From: Chryseobacterium limigenitum
GTDB taxonomy: Bacteria > Bacteroidota > Bacteroidia > Flavobacteriales > Weeksellaceae
NCBI RefSeq assembly: GCF_900114875.1
Contig: NZ_FPKW01000011.1
Location: 62,001-126,000, forward strand
Length of the DNA stretch: 64,000 bases
Direction: 5' to 3'
Numbering within the stretch: position 1 is the first letter of the stretch; each line of letters opens with the position of its first letter. The position numbers were made by a program, and so were the translations under genes. This document shows positions 18,111 to 26,684 of this stretch, piece by piece. The notes below the pieces were generated by a model. The model did not search any database, was not told the DNA's origin, and saw nothing but the letters and a program-made list of their open reading frames with translations.

Positions 18111-18521
18111 ATGAAAAAAATATTATTAATTGCAGGAATATTTAGTTTTTCATTCTTTTGGGCACAGAAAAGTGAAAACTATTTACAGATAAGATACGGA
18201 AGCATTTGTTGCGGTACTCCATCAACAGATCCTGTAATGAATTATGTAAAACAATTTCAGAAAAAAAATAAAATTAAAAATCTGGAGATTTACAAACAAA
18301 GCGGGCTGGGAAGAGAAGGTGAATTCCATTTATATATCGGAACTGACAGCTTTTCAAAAAAACAGGCTCTTGCTTTTACAAAAGGTCTGCAATCTGCCAT
18401 TGAAACTCAAAATAACGCAAGAAAGAAGAATCATGACGGAACGGTAGGTTTTGATGAAACACAAACTGTAAAAAAAACCGACTTATCCAACGCAAGAAAT
18501 TTAACTATCTATAAAAAATAA
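18111..18521 (+). CDS. Hypothetical secreted protein with a CCG motif
   Basis: 136 residues from the ATG at 18111; an upstream in-frame TTG at 18078 is less likely because the ATG starts a clean signal peptide (MKKILLIAGIF ... FFWAQ). The mature part opens with an ICCGTPSTDP segment containing two adjacent Cys, then a lysine-rich region with LYIGTDSFSKKQALAF. No known domain is recognised. It lies 10 bases upstream of the 3-hydroxybutyryl-CoA dehydrogenase gene. Confidence 0.7.
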   Translation: MKKILLIAGIFSFSFFWAQKSENYLQIRYGSICCGTPSTDPVMNYVKQFQKKNKIKNLEIYKQSGLGREGEFHLYIGTDSFSKKQALAFTKGLQSAIETQNNARKKNHDGTVGFDETQTVKKTDLSNARNLTIYKK

Positions 18522-18531
18522 TTTAAGGAAA

Positions 18532-19425
18532 ATGATCAAAAACATCGTAGTTATCGGAGCCGGAACCATGGGAAATGGTATTGCACATACTTTCGCTCAA
18601 AGCGGTTTTAAAGTAAATTTAGTAGACGTATCTCAGGATGCTTTGGACAGAGGTTTAAAAACTATTACAACCAATCTTGACAGAATCATCGCTAAAGGTA
18701 ACCTTACTGAAGGGCAAAAAGCAGAAACTTTAGGTAACATAACTACTTTCACGGAACTTAAAAATGCTGCAACAGAAGCAGATCTAATTGTAGAAGCTGC
18801 AACAGAAAATCAGGAATTAAAGTTAAAAATATTCGCTCAAATGGACGAATTGGCTCCTGAAAACTGTATTCTGGCAACCAATACTTCTTCAATTTCTATC
18901 ACTAAAATCGCTGCTGCTACAAAAAGAGCCGATAAAGTGATCGGAATGCACTTTATGAATCCCGTTCCAATCATGAAATTGGTTGAAATTATTAAAGGAT
19001 ATTCCACTTCTAAAGAAACTTTTGATATCATTTATGATATGAGTAAAACGTTAGGAAAAGTGCCTGTAGAGGTTAACGATTACCCGGGTTTTGTGGCAAA
19101 CAGAATTTTGATGCCGATGATCAACGAATCTATCGAAACACTTTACAACGGCGTTGCTGGTGTTGAGGAGATTGATACCGTAATGAAATTAGGTATGGCT
19201 CATCCGATGGGACCTCTTCAATTGGCAGATTTCATCGGTCTTGATGTTTGTTTAGCTATTTTAAATGTAATGTACGACGGTTTCAAAAATCCTAAATACG
19301 CTCCAAATCCATTGTTGGTAAACATGGTAATGGCCGGAAAATTAGGCGTGAAATCCGGAGAAGGTTTCTACGACTATTCTGAAAGCAAAAAGGCAGAAAA
19401 AGTTGCTAAGATGTTTGCAAAATAA
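18532..19425 (+). CDS. hbd: 3-hydroxybutyryl-CoA (3-hydroxyacyl-CoA) dehydrogenase
   Basis: NAD(P)-dependent oxidation of 3-hydroxyacyl-CoA, cytoplasmic. The Rossmann turn GAGTMGNG is at 9-16. Catalytic residues are visible: the TNTSS segment (116-120) and H140 in GMHFMNPVP, with E92/N93 and the later NDYPGFVANR motif. The 297-residue length is typical of stand-alone short-chain enzymes, without a fused crotonase domain. No thiolase or crotonase gene is adjacent. Confidence 0.92.
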   Translation: MIKNIVVIGAGTMGNGIAHTFAQSGFKVNLVDVSQDALDRGLKTITTNLDRIIAKGNLTEGQKAETLGNITTFTELKNAATEADLIVEAATENQELKLKIFAQMDELAPENCILATNTSSISITKIAAATKRADKVIGMHFMNPVPIMKLVEIIKGYSTSKETFDIIYDMSKTLGKVPVEVNDYPGFVANRILMPMINESIETLYNGVAGVEEIDTVMKLGMAHPMGPLQLADFIGLDVCLAILNVMYDGFKNPKYAPNPLLVNMVMAGKLGVKSGEGFYDYSESKKAEKVAKMFAK

Positions 19426-19531
19426 AAAGGTGAATGAGTGAATTGTCAATTCTGAATTTTTAAAATTGACATGAAATAATTCGGTTAGAAGAAAAATTGA
19501 CTTGTATTGCAAAATTCACTATTTTTCTTCG

Positions 19532-20848
19532 ATGAAATTTAAAGAGAAACATATTCAGATATCAATGGTCATCATTACTTTAGTGATGACCATTTTCCGT
19601 TTTTTACTGAATGAAAAAGGCCGTCTAAATCCGGATTCAATAAGATACATGAGAGCGGCTCATGTTTTTCCGATAATTGATAATACCACAACGCCGTTAG
19701 GATATCCTTTAAGCATTAAATTTTTCACCTTTTTCGGGTTTGATGAATTTTGGAGTAGTAAAGTCGTAGGTATTTTAGCATTTCTTTTTATCATTTGTTT
19801 TGCTTGGAAAAAGAAATTTTATTTCAGAGAAACGATTATTTTAAGTGCTTTATTCAGTTTTCTTTCGATCTACTCGTATACGATGAGTGAAGAGCTAATT
19901 CTGCCTTTTGTATTTCTTTTTTTATACACAGCAATGCTTGTTATTATAGGAAAATTAGAAAAATGGAAAGCTGTTTTTTACCTTTCATTGGCTTTAATCG
20001 CTCTTTATAACATACGGTACAGCGCCCTGTTTATCATCGCAGGAACCGGACTTTACGGACTTATTTTCTGGAAAAGAAAATACTCCTTCTCTTTTATAAT
20101 CTCTGCTGCAATAAGCTGTGTTTTCATTGTTTTATATAAATTTCTCTTTATTGATTATTTTAATGCAGATTATGTAAAAACATTTTTAGAAATGGGGCTC
20201 CACCCTACTTCTCAGCTGTTGGTTGAGTTATTCCAAGGGTTATGTACAACATTTAATCCGTTTATTCACATTGCAAATCCGGGAGGAGGAAAAATTAATT
20301 ATATTATTTACGGAATTGGTTTTGTTAATATTCTTCTGATCATCTGCTTATTTGTAAAAAAGAAGCTTTCAGATCCTGAATTTTTCTATGTTTTTGTGAG
20401 TGTTATTGGAATTATATGTTCTTATTTTATCCAATATTTTTATTCTGTAAATCCGATAGATTACAGATTAATGGCTCCTTTCAGTTTACCGATCTGGATT
20501 GTTTATTTCAGGAAATTATTCCAGATATTTAATCTTAAAGTGTATGTTATTGGAGCTTTAAGTTTACTTTCAGGTGCAGCATTTACATGGCTTTCAAAAG
20601 GAAATTATCTTGAAAACAGAAAAGAAATTACCCAATTTTTACAGTCTGAAAAGTTAGACAAAGTTCCTTTACAGTTTTTTATTATCGAAGAAAAAGATTT
20701 AGAAAAGATACAGGTTGCGGAATTAATAAGTACCATAAACCCTCAGGTAAGCCTTACTTTTAAACCTGAAGATACTTTAAAAAGAACAACCCTTACACGC
20801 TATAAAGTTTTGCAAAAAATTAAGATCGACAAGAACAAGTATCAATAA
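19532..20848 (+). CDS. Polytopic membrane protein, glycosyltransferase-like (GT-C fold candidate)
   Basis: 438 residues from the ATG at 19532 (an in-frame TTG at 19502 adds ten unlikely residues). I count about ten hydrophobic segments up to residue 360, then a soluble tail. The first external loop has LNPDSIRYMRAAHVFP, a D-x-x-x-Y layout of the kind seen in GT-C type glycosyltransferases of the ArnT/PMT kind. No partner gene identifies a substrate. The topology is evident; enzymatic activity is inference. Confidence 0.7.
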   Translation: MKFKEKHIQISMVIITLVMTIFRFLLNEKGRLNPDSIRYMRAAHVFPIIDNTTTPLGYPLSIKFFTFFGFDEFWSSKVVGILAFLFIICFAWKKKFYFRETIILSALFSFLSIYSYTMSEELILPFVFLFLYTAMLVIIGKLEKWKAVFYLSLALIALYNIRYSALFIIAGTGLYGLIFWKRKYSFSFIISAAISCVFIVLYKFLFIDYFNADYVKTFLEMGLHPTSQLLVELFQGLCTTFNPFIHIANPGGGKINYIIYGIGFVNILLIICLFVKKKLSDPEFFYVFVSVIGIICSYFIQYFYSVNPIDYRLMAPFSLPIWIVYFRKLFQIFNLKVYVIGALSLLSGAAFTWLSKGNYLENRKEITQFLQSEKLDKVPLQFFIIEEKDLEKIQVAELISTINPQVSLTFKPEDTLKRTTLTRYKVLQKIKIDKNKYQ

Positions 20849-20854
20849 TTTTAT

Positions 20855-20862
20855 TATCTTTG
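20855..20862 (+). promoter_or_regulatory. -7 box (TATCTTTG) upstream of the small acidic protein
   Basis: A perfect TAnnTTTG box 23 bases before the start codon at 20886. No clear TTG lies 17-23 bases upstream, so support is partial. Confidence 0.35.
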
Positions 20863-20885
20863 GTTAAAGTTAAAACATTAAAAAA

Positions 20886-21125
20886 ATGAAGTTACCAAAG
20901 TTTTTATTAGCAGATAATTCGGAATTTCCTGAAGATTTATTCGTAGTTCATACAGAATATCCAAGATTTATCTTAAACGTTGAGGAAGAAGAAGTTGAGT
21001 GGTTAGATGATTTGGAAGGGGATGATGAAGAAACTATGGCAGATGAGGCTACTAAAGTGGTAGAAGCTGCATTCAAATGGTGTGATGAGGAGTTGGCTAA
21101 GTACGACGAAGAAGAGGAAGAATAA
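20886..21125 (+). CDS. Small acidic conserved-type hypothetical protein
   Basis: 79 residues. The first 35 form an ordered-looking segment (MKLPKFLLADNS ... YPRFILNVE), followed by a strongly acidic helix-prone stretch ending in five Glu. About 40% of the residues after position 33 are Asp or Glu. It has its own -7 box and a strong terminator, which supports a real, well-expressed gene. Function unknown. Confidence 0.75.
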   Translation: MKLPKFLLADNSEFPEDLFVVHTEYPRFILNVEEEEVEWLDDLEGDDEETMADEATKVVEAAFKWCDEELAKYDEEEEE

Positions 21126-21142
21126 GAAATATCTAAACATAA

Positions 21143-21172
21143 AAAAAGGAACTCAAATTGAGTTCCTTTTTA
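21143..21172. terminator. Bidirectional terminator
   Basis: GGAACTCAA (21148-21156) pairs perfectly with TTGAGTTCC (21158-21166), with A-runs on the left and T-runs on the right. It serves the acidic protein gene on plus and the META-domain gene on minus, which converge here. Confidence 0.9.
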
Positions 21173-21173
21173 T

Positions 21174-21584
21174 TTATTCTGCTTTATTGAATTTCAATAA
21201 TAAAAGATTGTCTTTATATAATTCTAAGGTATTTCCGGAAACCACATATTTATTAGCCTTTCCTACCATATCCATAAAATTCTGCTCTACGCTCATATTA
21301 TCGCATGCCATTCTTGTAGAGCCCATTTGCCCGGCAGAAAAACTACCTGTAACTATATCTACTTTTGCAGTTCCGAAATAATTATTACATCCTGCATTTC
21401 CATTGATTTTTTCGCCTTCGATGTTTAAAGTCGGAACTTTTCCTTTTACATTATCTGCCAATGTCCATTTTGTATTTGCCAGTGAAGGCTGAGATTTTCC
21501 TACTTTAGAAGCAGATGGACTAGACATTGTACCACACGATGCCAAAACCGCTGCTGCACATATACTTAAAAAAAGATTTTTCAT
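21174..21584 (-). CDS. META-domain lipoprotein (HslJ-like)
   Basis: 136 residues from the ATG at 21582-21584; the frame runs on to 21704 but the added 40 residues look non-coding and the chosen start gives a clean lipoprotein signal with lipobox LASC. The META domain is about 35-136: LANTKWTLAD, INGNAGCNNYFG, FSAGQMGSTRMAC and the ending LELYKDNLLLLKF. Domains of this kind occur in heat-shock protein HslJ and in envelope stress proteins; molecular function is not established. Confidence 0.88.
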   Translation of the reverse strand: MKNLFLSICAAAVLASCGTMSSPSASKVGKSQPSLANTKWTLADNVKGKVPTLNIEGEKINGNAGCNNYFGTAKVDIVTGSFSAGQMGSTRMACDNMSVEQNFMDMVGKANKYVVSGNTLELYKDNLLLLKFNKAE

Positions 21585-21789
21585 TTTTTTCTTTTTTGAT
21601 TTAATCAAATTTACGGAAATTATATTATTTAAACGGGTTTCAGAGGTTTTTATTGTTTCGTTAAACACAAATTTTACTAATATTTTTTCGTAAAAACCAT
21701 CCAATAATCAAATATAATTGTACATCTTTCCATTTAATCACATTATAAAAAATTAGCTTAAATTCCTATGAAATTACATTTGTTTAAAA

Positions 21790-21822
21790 AACAAAAAAAA
21801 CGGACTAAAAAAAGTCCGTTCT
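21790..21822 (-). terminator. pheT terminator
   Basis: Minus strand AACGGACT, 6-base loop of mostly T, AGTCCGTT, followed by a T-run. It lies about 30 bases after the pheT stop codon. Confidence 0.9.
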
Positions 21823-21853
21823 AAAATATATAATTTTTAATGTTGTATTTATA

Positions 21854-24256
21854 TTAAGATCTTAATTCTGCATTAAATTCCTTTTGGAACGATTTAATTA
21901 AAGAATCCATTACATGAGAAATTTCTTTTTCTTCTAATGTTTTCTCTTCATTTAATAATTCAAAACTCATTGCATAAGATTTCTTGCCTTCCGGAAGATT
22001 TTTCCCTTCATAAACATCAAATAAATTAATGTTTTTGATGAATGGTGACTTATTCTTTCTAGCAGTCTCGTAAAGTTCCTGATACGTGATGGTTTTATCA
22101 ATCAATAAAGCTAAATCTCTTCTGATCTTGTTGAATTTTGGAATATCTTTAAATTTCAATTCATTTGTAGAACGTAATTCCTGAGCCAATTCCAACTCAA
22201 TTTCAGCATAGAAACACTCCTGATCAATATCGAAATCTTTCAACATCTGAGGAGCTACTTTCCCTATTCTTACCAAAACTTTTCCGTCAGCTTCATATGC
22301 TAAAGCATCAGAAAATCTATCGTCAGATAAAGCAACCTCCTTATAATCAACTGCTAATCTTTCTAATAAAACTTTTACGTAAGCTTTTAAATTATAGAAA
22401 TCTGTCGCAGATTTTGGCTGTAACCAGTTTTCAGTAACATTTCTTCCTGAAATTAAGATAGCCATTTGCTTTCTTTCTTCATATTTATCTTTTTTGTGAT
22501 AAATTTTTCCGAATTCAAAGAATTTGATATCCTGATTTTTTCTGTTGATATTGTAAATAGCATTTTCAAGAAGCCCTTCTAATAAAGACTTTCTCATGAA
22601 TGCCAAATCATTACTTAATGGATTTAAAAGCCTTACAGCATCAGTTTCATCTTTCACAGATGTTAATGAATTGTTCATCACTTCATTGAAACCAAGACCC
22701 TGTAAAGTTCTTGCCCAGTTGTTTTCCAATTCGTCCTGATCTTTTGCGCTTAACTTCACAGGCGTGAAAGATATCTTTTGTGGAGCCTCGATCTTGTTAT
22801 ATCCGTAGATTCTTAAAATCTCTTCAATAACATCGATTTCTCTCGTAACATCTGCTCTGTAAGCAGGAACGGAGATTTCAAAACCATTCTGAATTTCATT
22901 TAAAACCTGAATTTCAAGAGCTTTTAAAATTTCTTTTACCTTTTCTCTGTGAATCTTTGTTCCTAAGATTTGTTCGATTTTTGAGAATCTGATGATCACA
23001 TAATTGTCTTCGATTTTCTTTGGATATTCTTCCAACAAATCTCCTGTCAATTTTCCGCCAGCTAATTCCTGAATCATTTTGATTGCGTGAGTAATAGCAG
23101 TTCTTGTGATATTTGGATCCACCCCTCTTTCAAATCTGAAAGATGCGTCCGTATTCAAACCGTGGAATTTTGCCCCTTTTCTTACCGCTACCGGATTAAA
23201 ATAAGCGCTTTCCAGGAAAATAGTCTTGGTCTCATTAGAAACACCTGAATTAGCTCCACCGAAAACTCCGGCGATACACATCGGATTATCTTTTCCGTCT
23301 TTGATGATAATCTCAGAACCGTTCAAAGTTCTTTCAACACCATCTAAAGTCGTGAATTTTGTTCCTTCTTTTACGGTTCCCACTTTCACTTTTTTATCTG
23401 CAATTTTATCTGCATCAAAAGCGTGAAGCGGCTGACCTAAACCGTGAAGAACATAGTTTGTAATGTCTACAATATTGTTGATCGGACTTAATCCGATTGC
23501 TTTTAATCTGTTCTTCAGCCAAGCCGGAGATTCTGCAACTTTTACATCTTCGATCACAGCACCGATATATCTTGGACATAATTCTGCGTCTTCAACTTCT
23601 AACGTAAAGCTGTGAGAACCTTCATTATTTAAAGATTCAGAACTCACTTTTTCAAATTCTGACTTCTGCTTATTTGTTGAAAGGAAAGCAAATAGATCTC
23701 TCGCAACCCCGTAATGAGACATTGCATCGGTTCTGTTTGGCGTTAATCCGATTTCGAAAACTTCATCGTTTGTCAATTCAAAATAATCAGCAAAATTCTT
23801 TCCTACTTCATATTTCTCTTCATCTAAAACCATAATCCCTCCGTGATCGTTGCTAAGACCTAATTCGTCCTCAGCACAAATCATCCCCTGAGAAACCTCG
23901 CCTCTGATTTTCGCTTCCTTGATCTCAAAAAATCCGCCATCTTTATCATAGATCCTGGTTCCGACAACCGCAACAGGAACAGTTTGTCCGGCAGCAACAT
24001 TCGGAGCACCGCAAACGATGTTTAACACCTTTCCGTTTCCTACGTCTACTGTTGTTTTATTCAATTTGTCTGCATTAGGGTGTTTCTCGCAAGTTAAAAC
24101 TTTACCCACGATGATCCCTTCTAAGCTTCCTTTGATACTTTCAAATTTATCTATCCCTTCAACCTCAAGACCGATATCAGTAAGGAATTCACCAATTCTT
24201 TCAGGTTTTAATTCCGTTTTTATATAATCTTTCAGCCAGTTATTTGATATCTTCAT
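21854..24256 (-). CDS. pheT: Phenylalanine-tRNA ligase beta subunit
   Basis: Beta subunit of the alpha2-beta2 synthetase that charges tRNA-Phe. The 800-residue length is standard. Domains in order: an N-terminal tRNA-binding OB-fold at about 40-150 (GIIVGKVLTCEKHPNADKLN), B3/B4 editing domain about 210-400 with SFRFERGVDPN, B5 about 405-475, catalytic-like core, and a C-terminal anticodon-binding (FDX-ACB) domain from about 708 (KDIPKFNKIRRDLALLID). pheS is not adjacent, so the two subunits are encoded apart, as in many Bacteroidota. Confidence 0.97.
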   Translation of the reverse strand: MKISNNWLKDYIKTELKPERIGEFLTDIGLEVEGIDKFESIKGSLEGIIVGKVLTCEKHPNADKLNKTTVDVGNGKVLNIVCGAPNVAAGQTVPVAVVGTRIYDKDGGFFEIKEAKIRGEVSQGMICAEDELGLSNDHGGIMVLDEEKYEVGKNFADYFELTNDEVFEIGLTPNRTDAMSHYGVARDLFAFLSTNKQKSEFEKVSSESLNNEGSHSFTLEVEDAELCPRYIGAVIEDVKVAESPAWLKNRLKAIGLSPINNIVDITNYVLHGLGQPLHAFDADKIADKKVKVGTVKEGTKFTTLDGVERTLNGSEIIIKDGKDNPMCIAGVFGGANSGVSNETKTIFLESAYFNPVAVRKGAKFHGLNTDASFRFERGVDPNITRTAITHAIKMIQELAGGKLTGDLLEEYPKKIEDNYVIIRFSKIEQILGTKIHREKVKEILKALEIQVLNEIQNGFEISVPAYRADVTREIDVIEEILRIYGYNKIEAPQKISFTPVKLSAKDQDELENNWARTLQGLGFNEVMNNSLTSVKDETDAVRLLNPLSNDLAFMRKSLLEGLLENAIYNINRKNQDIKFFEFGKIYHKKDKYEERKQMAILISGRNVTENWLQPKSATDFYNLKAYVKVLLERLAVDYKEVALSDDRFSDALAYEADGKVLVRIGKVAPQMLKDFDIDQECFYAEIELELAQELRSTNELKFKDIPKFNKIRRDLALLIDKTITYQELYETARKNKSPFIKNINLFDVYEGKNLPEGKKSYAMSFELLNEEKTLEEKEISHVMDSLIKSFQKEFNAELRS

Positions 24257-24426
24257 TTATTAAATTTTGAAAATTTTATTTGAATTTTTCGAGTTACAAA
24301 TGTCGTGTTTTTTTAAGAAATACCGAAATTTATAAGATATTTTAAGAGGTTAATTTTCTCTCAATGATTTTCCTTACAATCGTAGATTTTGCAGATTTTA
24401 TTTTTAATCTTGATTACTTTTAATTG

Positions 24427-24480
24427 ACCACAGATTTTCACAAATTTGCACAGATCTATAAGCGTAAATATCTGCGAGAT
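24427..24480. repeat. CACAGATT-type dispersed repeat (family D, copy 1)
   Basis: The phrase ACCACAGATTTTCACAAATT, then GCACAGAT and an inverted ATCTGCGAGA at the end. A related phrase set (ACCACAGATTGTACTGATTT, GCACAAATG, ATTTGTG) lies at 27079-27144. Confidence 0.45.
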
Positions 24481-24493
24481 TTCCCATCAAGTT

Positions 24494-24571
24494 TGCCATG
24501 CTGAAAGCATCCAGACGCGAATCTTTCCAGAATCTTTTCCAATACTGCATTTAGGTGCTTCCAGCATGACA
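24494..24571. repeat. MITE-like imperfect inverted repeat, 78 bp
   Basis: Left arm TGCCATGCTGAAAGCATC (24494-24511) and the reverse complement of the right arm at 24554-24571 agree at 15 of 18 positions. The arms enclose 42 bases. A looser relative of one arm (TGACAAATGCTGAAAG) occurs near 36810. No transposase is encoded. Confidence 0.5.
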
Positions 24572-24615
24572 AAATCGTGGCTATTTTCAAATGTTTATGT
24601 TGTTGAACACATCCC

Positions 24616-24709
24616 TAGCCCCGATTGCAACGGCATCCTTTTTGGTTGCGGGCGAAGCGAAGCGGAGCCCGTAACCAAAAAGATATAGTGAAAAGCGGGA
24701 TTAAGCTCC
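24616..24709. repeat. Structured intergenic repeat, family A, copy 1
   Basis: Bounded by TAGCCCCGATT and GCGGGATTAAGCTCC, which pair as AGC/GCT and CCCG/CGGG with a five-base bulge. An inner 16-pair stem joins 24638-24653 to 24667-24682 with a single G-T wobble and a 13-base loop. It starts right after the dnaN terminator T-run (minus strand). Confidence 0.75.
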
Positions 24710-24711
24710 CA

Positions 24712-24747
24712 AAAAAGAAAAGAGGCTTTGAAAATCAAAACCTCTTT
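24712..24747 (-). terminator. dnaN terminator
   Basis: Minus strand AAGAGG-T-TTTGA, 3-base loop, TCAAA-G-CCTCTT, followed by a T-rich tail. The stem has one G-U pair on the minus-strand RNA. It lies 23 bases after the dnaN stop codon. Confidence 0.85.
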
Positions 24748-24769
24748 ACATATTTTATATAAATTAATA

Positions 24770-25900
24770 TTACAATCCAATTACAGGCATTGATAACATT
24801 AAGATATTTTCGTTTTCTTCAAGACCATCCAGAGGTTCAATAATTCCCGGTCTGTTTGGCTGAGACATTTTCATTGTGATATCGTCTGAACCAAGAATTG
24901 TCAACATTTCAGTTAAAAACTTAGAGCTAAACCCGATGTTGATATCTTCTCCGTTATAGTCGCAAGGAATCTGCATATCTGCTTTGTTTGCATATTCCGT
25001 ATCTTCTGCGTGAAGGTGAAGAATGTTTGCCGACAATTTAAATCTAACCTGATTGGTAGATTTATTAGACATGATAGATGCTCTTTTGATTGCTCCTAAT
25101 AAAAGATTTCTGTTGATCGTTAATACATTCGGGTTTTCTTTAGGAATTACCGCTGTATAGTTAGGATATTTTCCGTCGATCAGTCTACAGATCCAGATAT
25201 GCTTACCAAAAGTAAACTTAGCCATATTCTCGTTGAAATCGATGGTTACATCTTCATTAGAACTTGCCAAGATATTTTTGAAAATGTTCAGAGGTTTTTT
25301 AGGCATAATGAATTCCATTGGTTCAGCATTCATTAAGTCCATTCTTTTGTACACAACCAATCTGTGAGAATCTGTAGAAACAAAGTTTGTTTCATTTTCT
25401 CCAAACTGGAAAAGAACTCCCGTCATTACAGGGCGAAGAGAGTCGTTACTTGTAGCAAAAAGTGTGTTTGTAAGAGCTTCAGATAAAACTCCCGCAGACA
25501 TTGTTACACTTTGGGCAGCATCAAATTCCGGCAATTCCGGATAATCATCGGCATTGTCCAAAGCTACTGCGAAATTATCTTTTTCATCTAAAATCTCAAG
25601 CTGACTTCCGGTTCCCTCGTCATTATCTTTTACAGAAAATGTTAAAGGCTGTTCGCCATAGGTCTTGATAAAATCCTGAAAAATTTTAGCAGGCACAGCA
25701 AACTTCCCCGAATCATCAGACTTCACTTCCAAAGAAGTTACAAGAGTTGTTTCGCCATCAGATGCTGTAATGGTAACATTATTTTCATTTAACTCAAAAA
25801 GATAGTTTTCTAAAATAGGTCTCGATTGAGAGCTTGATATTACGCCACTTACAGTTTGCAATGCTTTCTGCAGTTCTCCACTTGAAATAATAAATTTCAT
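24770..25900 (-). CDS. dnaN: DNA polymerase III beta subunit (sliding clamp)
   Basis: Ring-shaped processivity clamp for DNA polymerase III. The 376 residues show the three repeated clamp domains, with the N-terminal MKFIISSGELQKALQTVSG, the middle RPVMTGVLFQFGENETNFVSTDSHRL and the C-terminal ending IIEPLDG ... LMLSMPVIGL, where the last residues form the usual MPM/L-type terminus. dnaA and recF are not neighbours, so it lies outside the classical origin cluster, which is common in Bacteroidota. Confidence 0.97.
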   Translation of the reverse strand: MKFIISSGELQKALQTVSGVISSSQSRPILENYLFELNENNVTITASDGETTLVTSLEVKSDDSGKFAVPAKIFQDFIKTYGEQPLTFSVKDNDEGTGSQLEILDEKDNFAVALDNADDYPELPEFDAAQSVTMSAGVLSEALTNTLFATSNDSLRPVMTGVLFQFGENETNFVSTDSHRLVVYKRMDLMNAEPMEFIMPKKPLNIFKNILASSNEDVTIDFNENMAKFTFGKHIWICRLIDGKYPNYTAVIPKENPNVLTINRNLLLGAIKRASIMSNKSTNQVRFKLSANILHLHAEDTEYANKADMQIPCDYNGEDINIGFSSKFLTEMLTILGSDDITMKMSQPNRPGIIEPLDGLEENENILMLSMPVIGL

Positions 25901-25922
25901 AGATTTATAAAATAAGTTTGTA

Positions 25923-25930
25923 CAAATATA
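25923..25930 (-). promoter_or_regulatory. -7 box (TATATTTG) of dnaN
   Basis: A perfect TAnnTTTG box on the minus strand 22 bases before the dnaN start codon. The -33 position reads TTT rather than TTG, so the call rests on the -7 element and its position. Confidence 0.45.
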
Positions 25931-25985
25931 ACAAATAGATGTAAGACTGAAAAAAATAATGTCCAGTAGTTTTTAACAAATATCA

Positions 25986-26600
25986 TTAATCTGTTTTCAG
26001 ACTTGAAATAATATTCAGATTTCTGTAATCATTAATTTTTGCATCGAAGATCTCAGTTGTGTAATAGCTGATGCTAACTTTTTTATTGATTAGCAAATTA
26101 TATTCTTTAGGAAGATCAAGATTTGATTCAATATTGGAAACCCAATAAAACTTGGTTAAATTTTTATTTTCTCCTACCACATGAAATATCACGAAATTCT
26201 CTTTCTCAATCTTGGTAATGGTTCCGTTTAATAATAATTCAGATGTCGCGTCACTATTTTCATCGGTATCATCCATTATCTTTAAAAACACATCAGAACA
26301 TTCTGTAGTCATCATCAATCCGATTGTACTCCCTAAATTTTCAAATGCCTTATCACTACTTTCATCTGTAATATTTTCAATATCAATGCCATAGTCTTTT
26401 TTAAGCTCTTTTGCATAAGGCATTGAAGACGATATCATACAAAGTCCCAGCTGAGCTTCCTTTGTTTTTTCACCTTTGTTTTCATTTTGCACTTTAGCTA
26501 CACAATCGCAGGTAGCTTTAGCAATTTTCTTTTTATAATCCTGTGAAAAAAGCAAATTTGAGATAAGAATAAGCAACATGGCCAATAAATTTTTCTTCAT
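25986..26600 (-). CDS. Hypothetical secreted protein with CDC motif
   Basis: 204 residues from the ATG at 26598-26600; an in-frame ATG at 26622-26624 adds eight residues before the clean signal peptide (MKKNLLAMLLILIS ... FSQ). The mature protein begins with KIAKATCDCVAKV, later LGLCM and TTECSDVF, giving four Cys in the N-terminal half. The second half (about 120-204) resembles a small OB-like beta domain (LLNGTITKIEKENFVIFHVV). Function unknown. Confidence 0.75.
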   Translation of the reverse strand: MKKNLLAMLLILISNLLFSQDYKKKIAKATCDCVAKVQNENKGEKTKEAQLGLCMISSSMPYAKELKKDYGIDIENITDESSDKAFENLGSTIGLMMTTECSDVFLKIMDDTDENSDATSELLLNGTITKIEKENFVIFHVVGENKNLTKFYWVSNIESNLDLPKEYNLLINKKVSISYYTTEIFDAKINDYRNLNIISSLKTD

Positions 26601-26664
26601 GGTTTTGTTTTTAAAATTTTTCAAAGATAATGGATTTAATAATTATCATCAAAATTCAAGTTCT

Positions 26665-26672
26665 TATATTTG
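26665..26672 (+). promoter_or_regulatory. -7 box (TATATTTG) of dgkA
   Basis: A perfect TAnnTTTG box 12 bases before the start codon, with TTA where TTG would be expected 19 bases upstream. Transcription would start only 6-8 bases before the ATG, giving a nearly leaderless mRNA. Confidence 0.45.
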
Positions 26673-26684
26673 TAAAAACAAATC

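Larger units (their letters stand above)
24257..24769. other. Repeat-rich intergenic region between dnaN and pheT
   Basis: About 510 bases without a credible gene. It contains, from left to right, the pheT upstream region, a CACAGATT repeat (24427-24480), an inverted-repeat element (24494-24571), a structured repeat of family A (24616-24709) and the dnaN terminator. A 61-codon minus-strand frame across the last part is a translation of the repeat and is not called. Confidence 0.7.

Noticed and set aside
21585..21704. 40-residue extension of the META-domain lipoprotein
   Set aside because: It would bury the lipoprotein signal peptide inside the protein; the start at 21584 restores it.
24595..24780. 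Minus-strand frame of 61 codons sharing the peptide pattern SASLRPQPKRMP with a frame at 36809-37015
   Set aside because: The shared peptide is a translation of the family A structured repeat in both places. Copy 3 has lost it, and the base changes follow stem pairing rather than codons.
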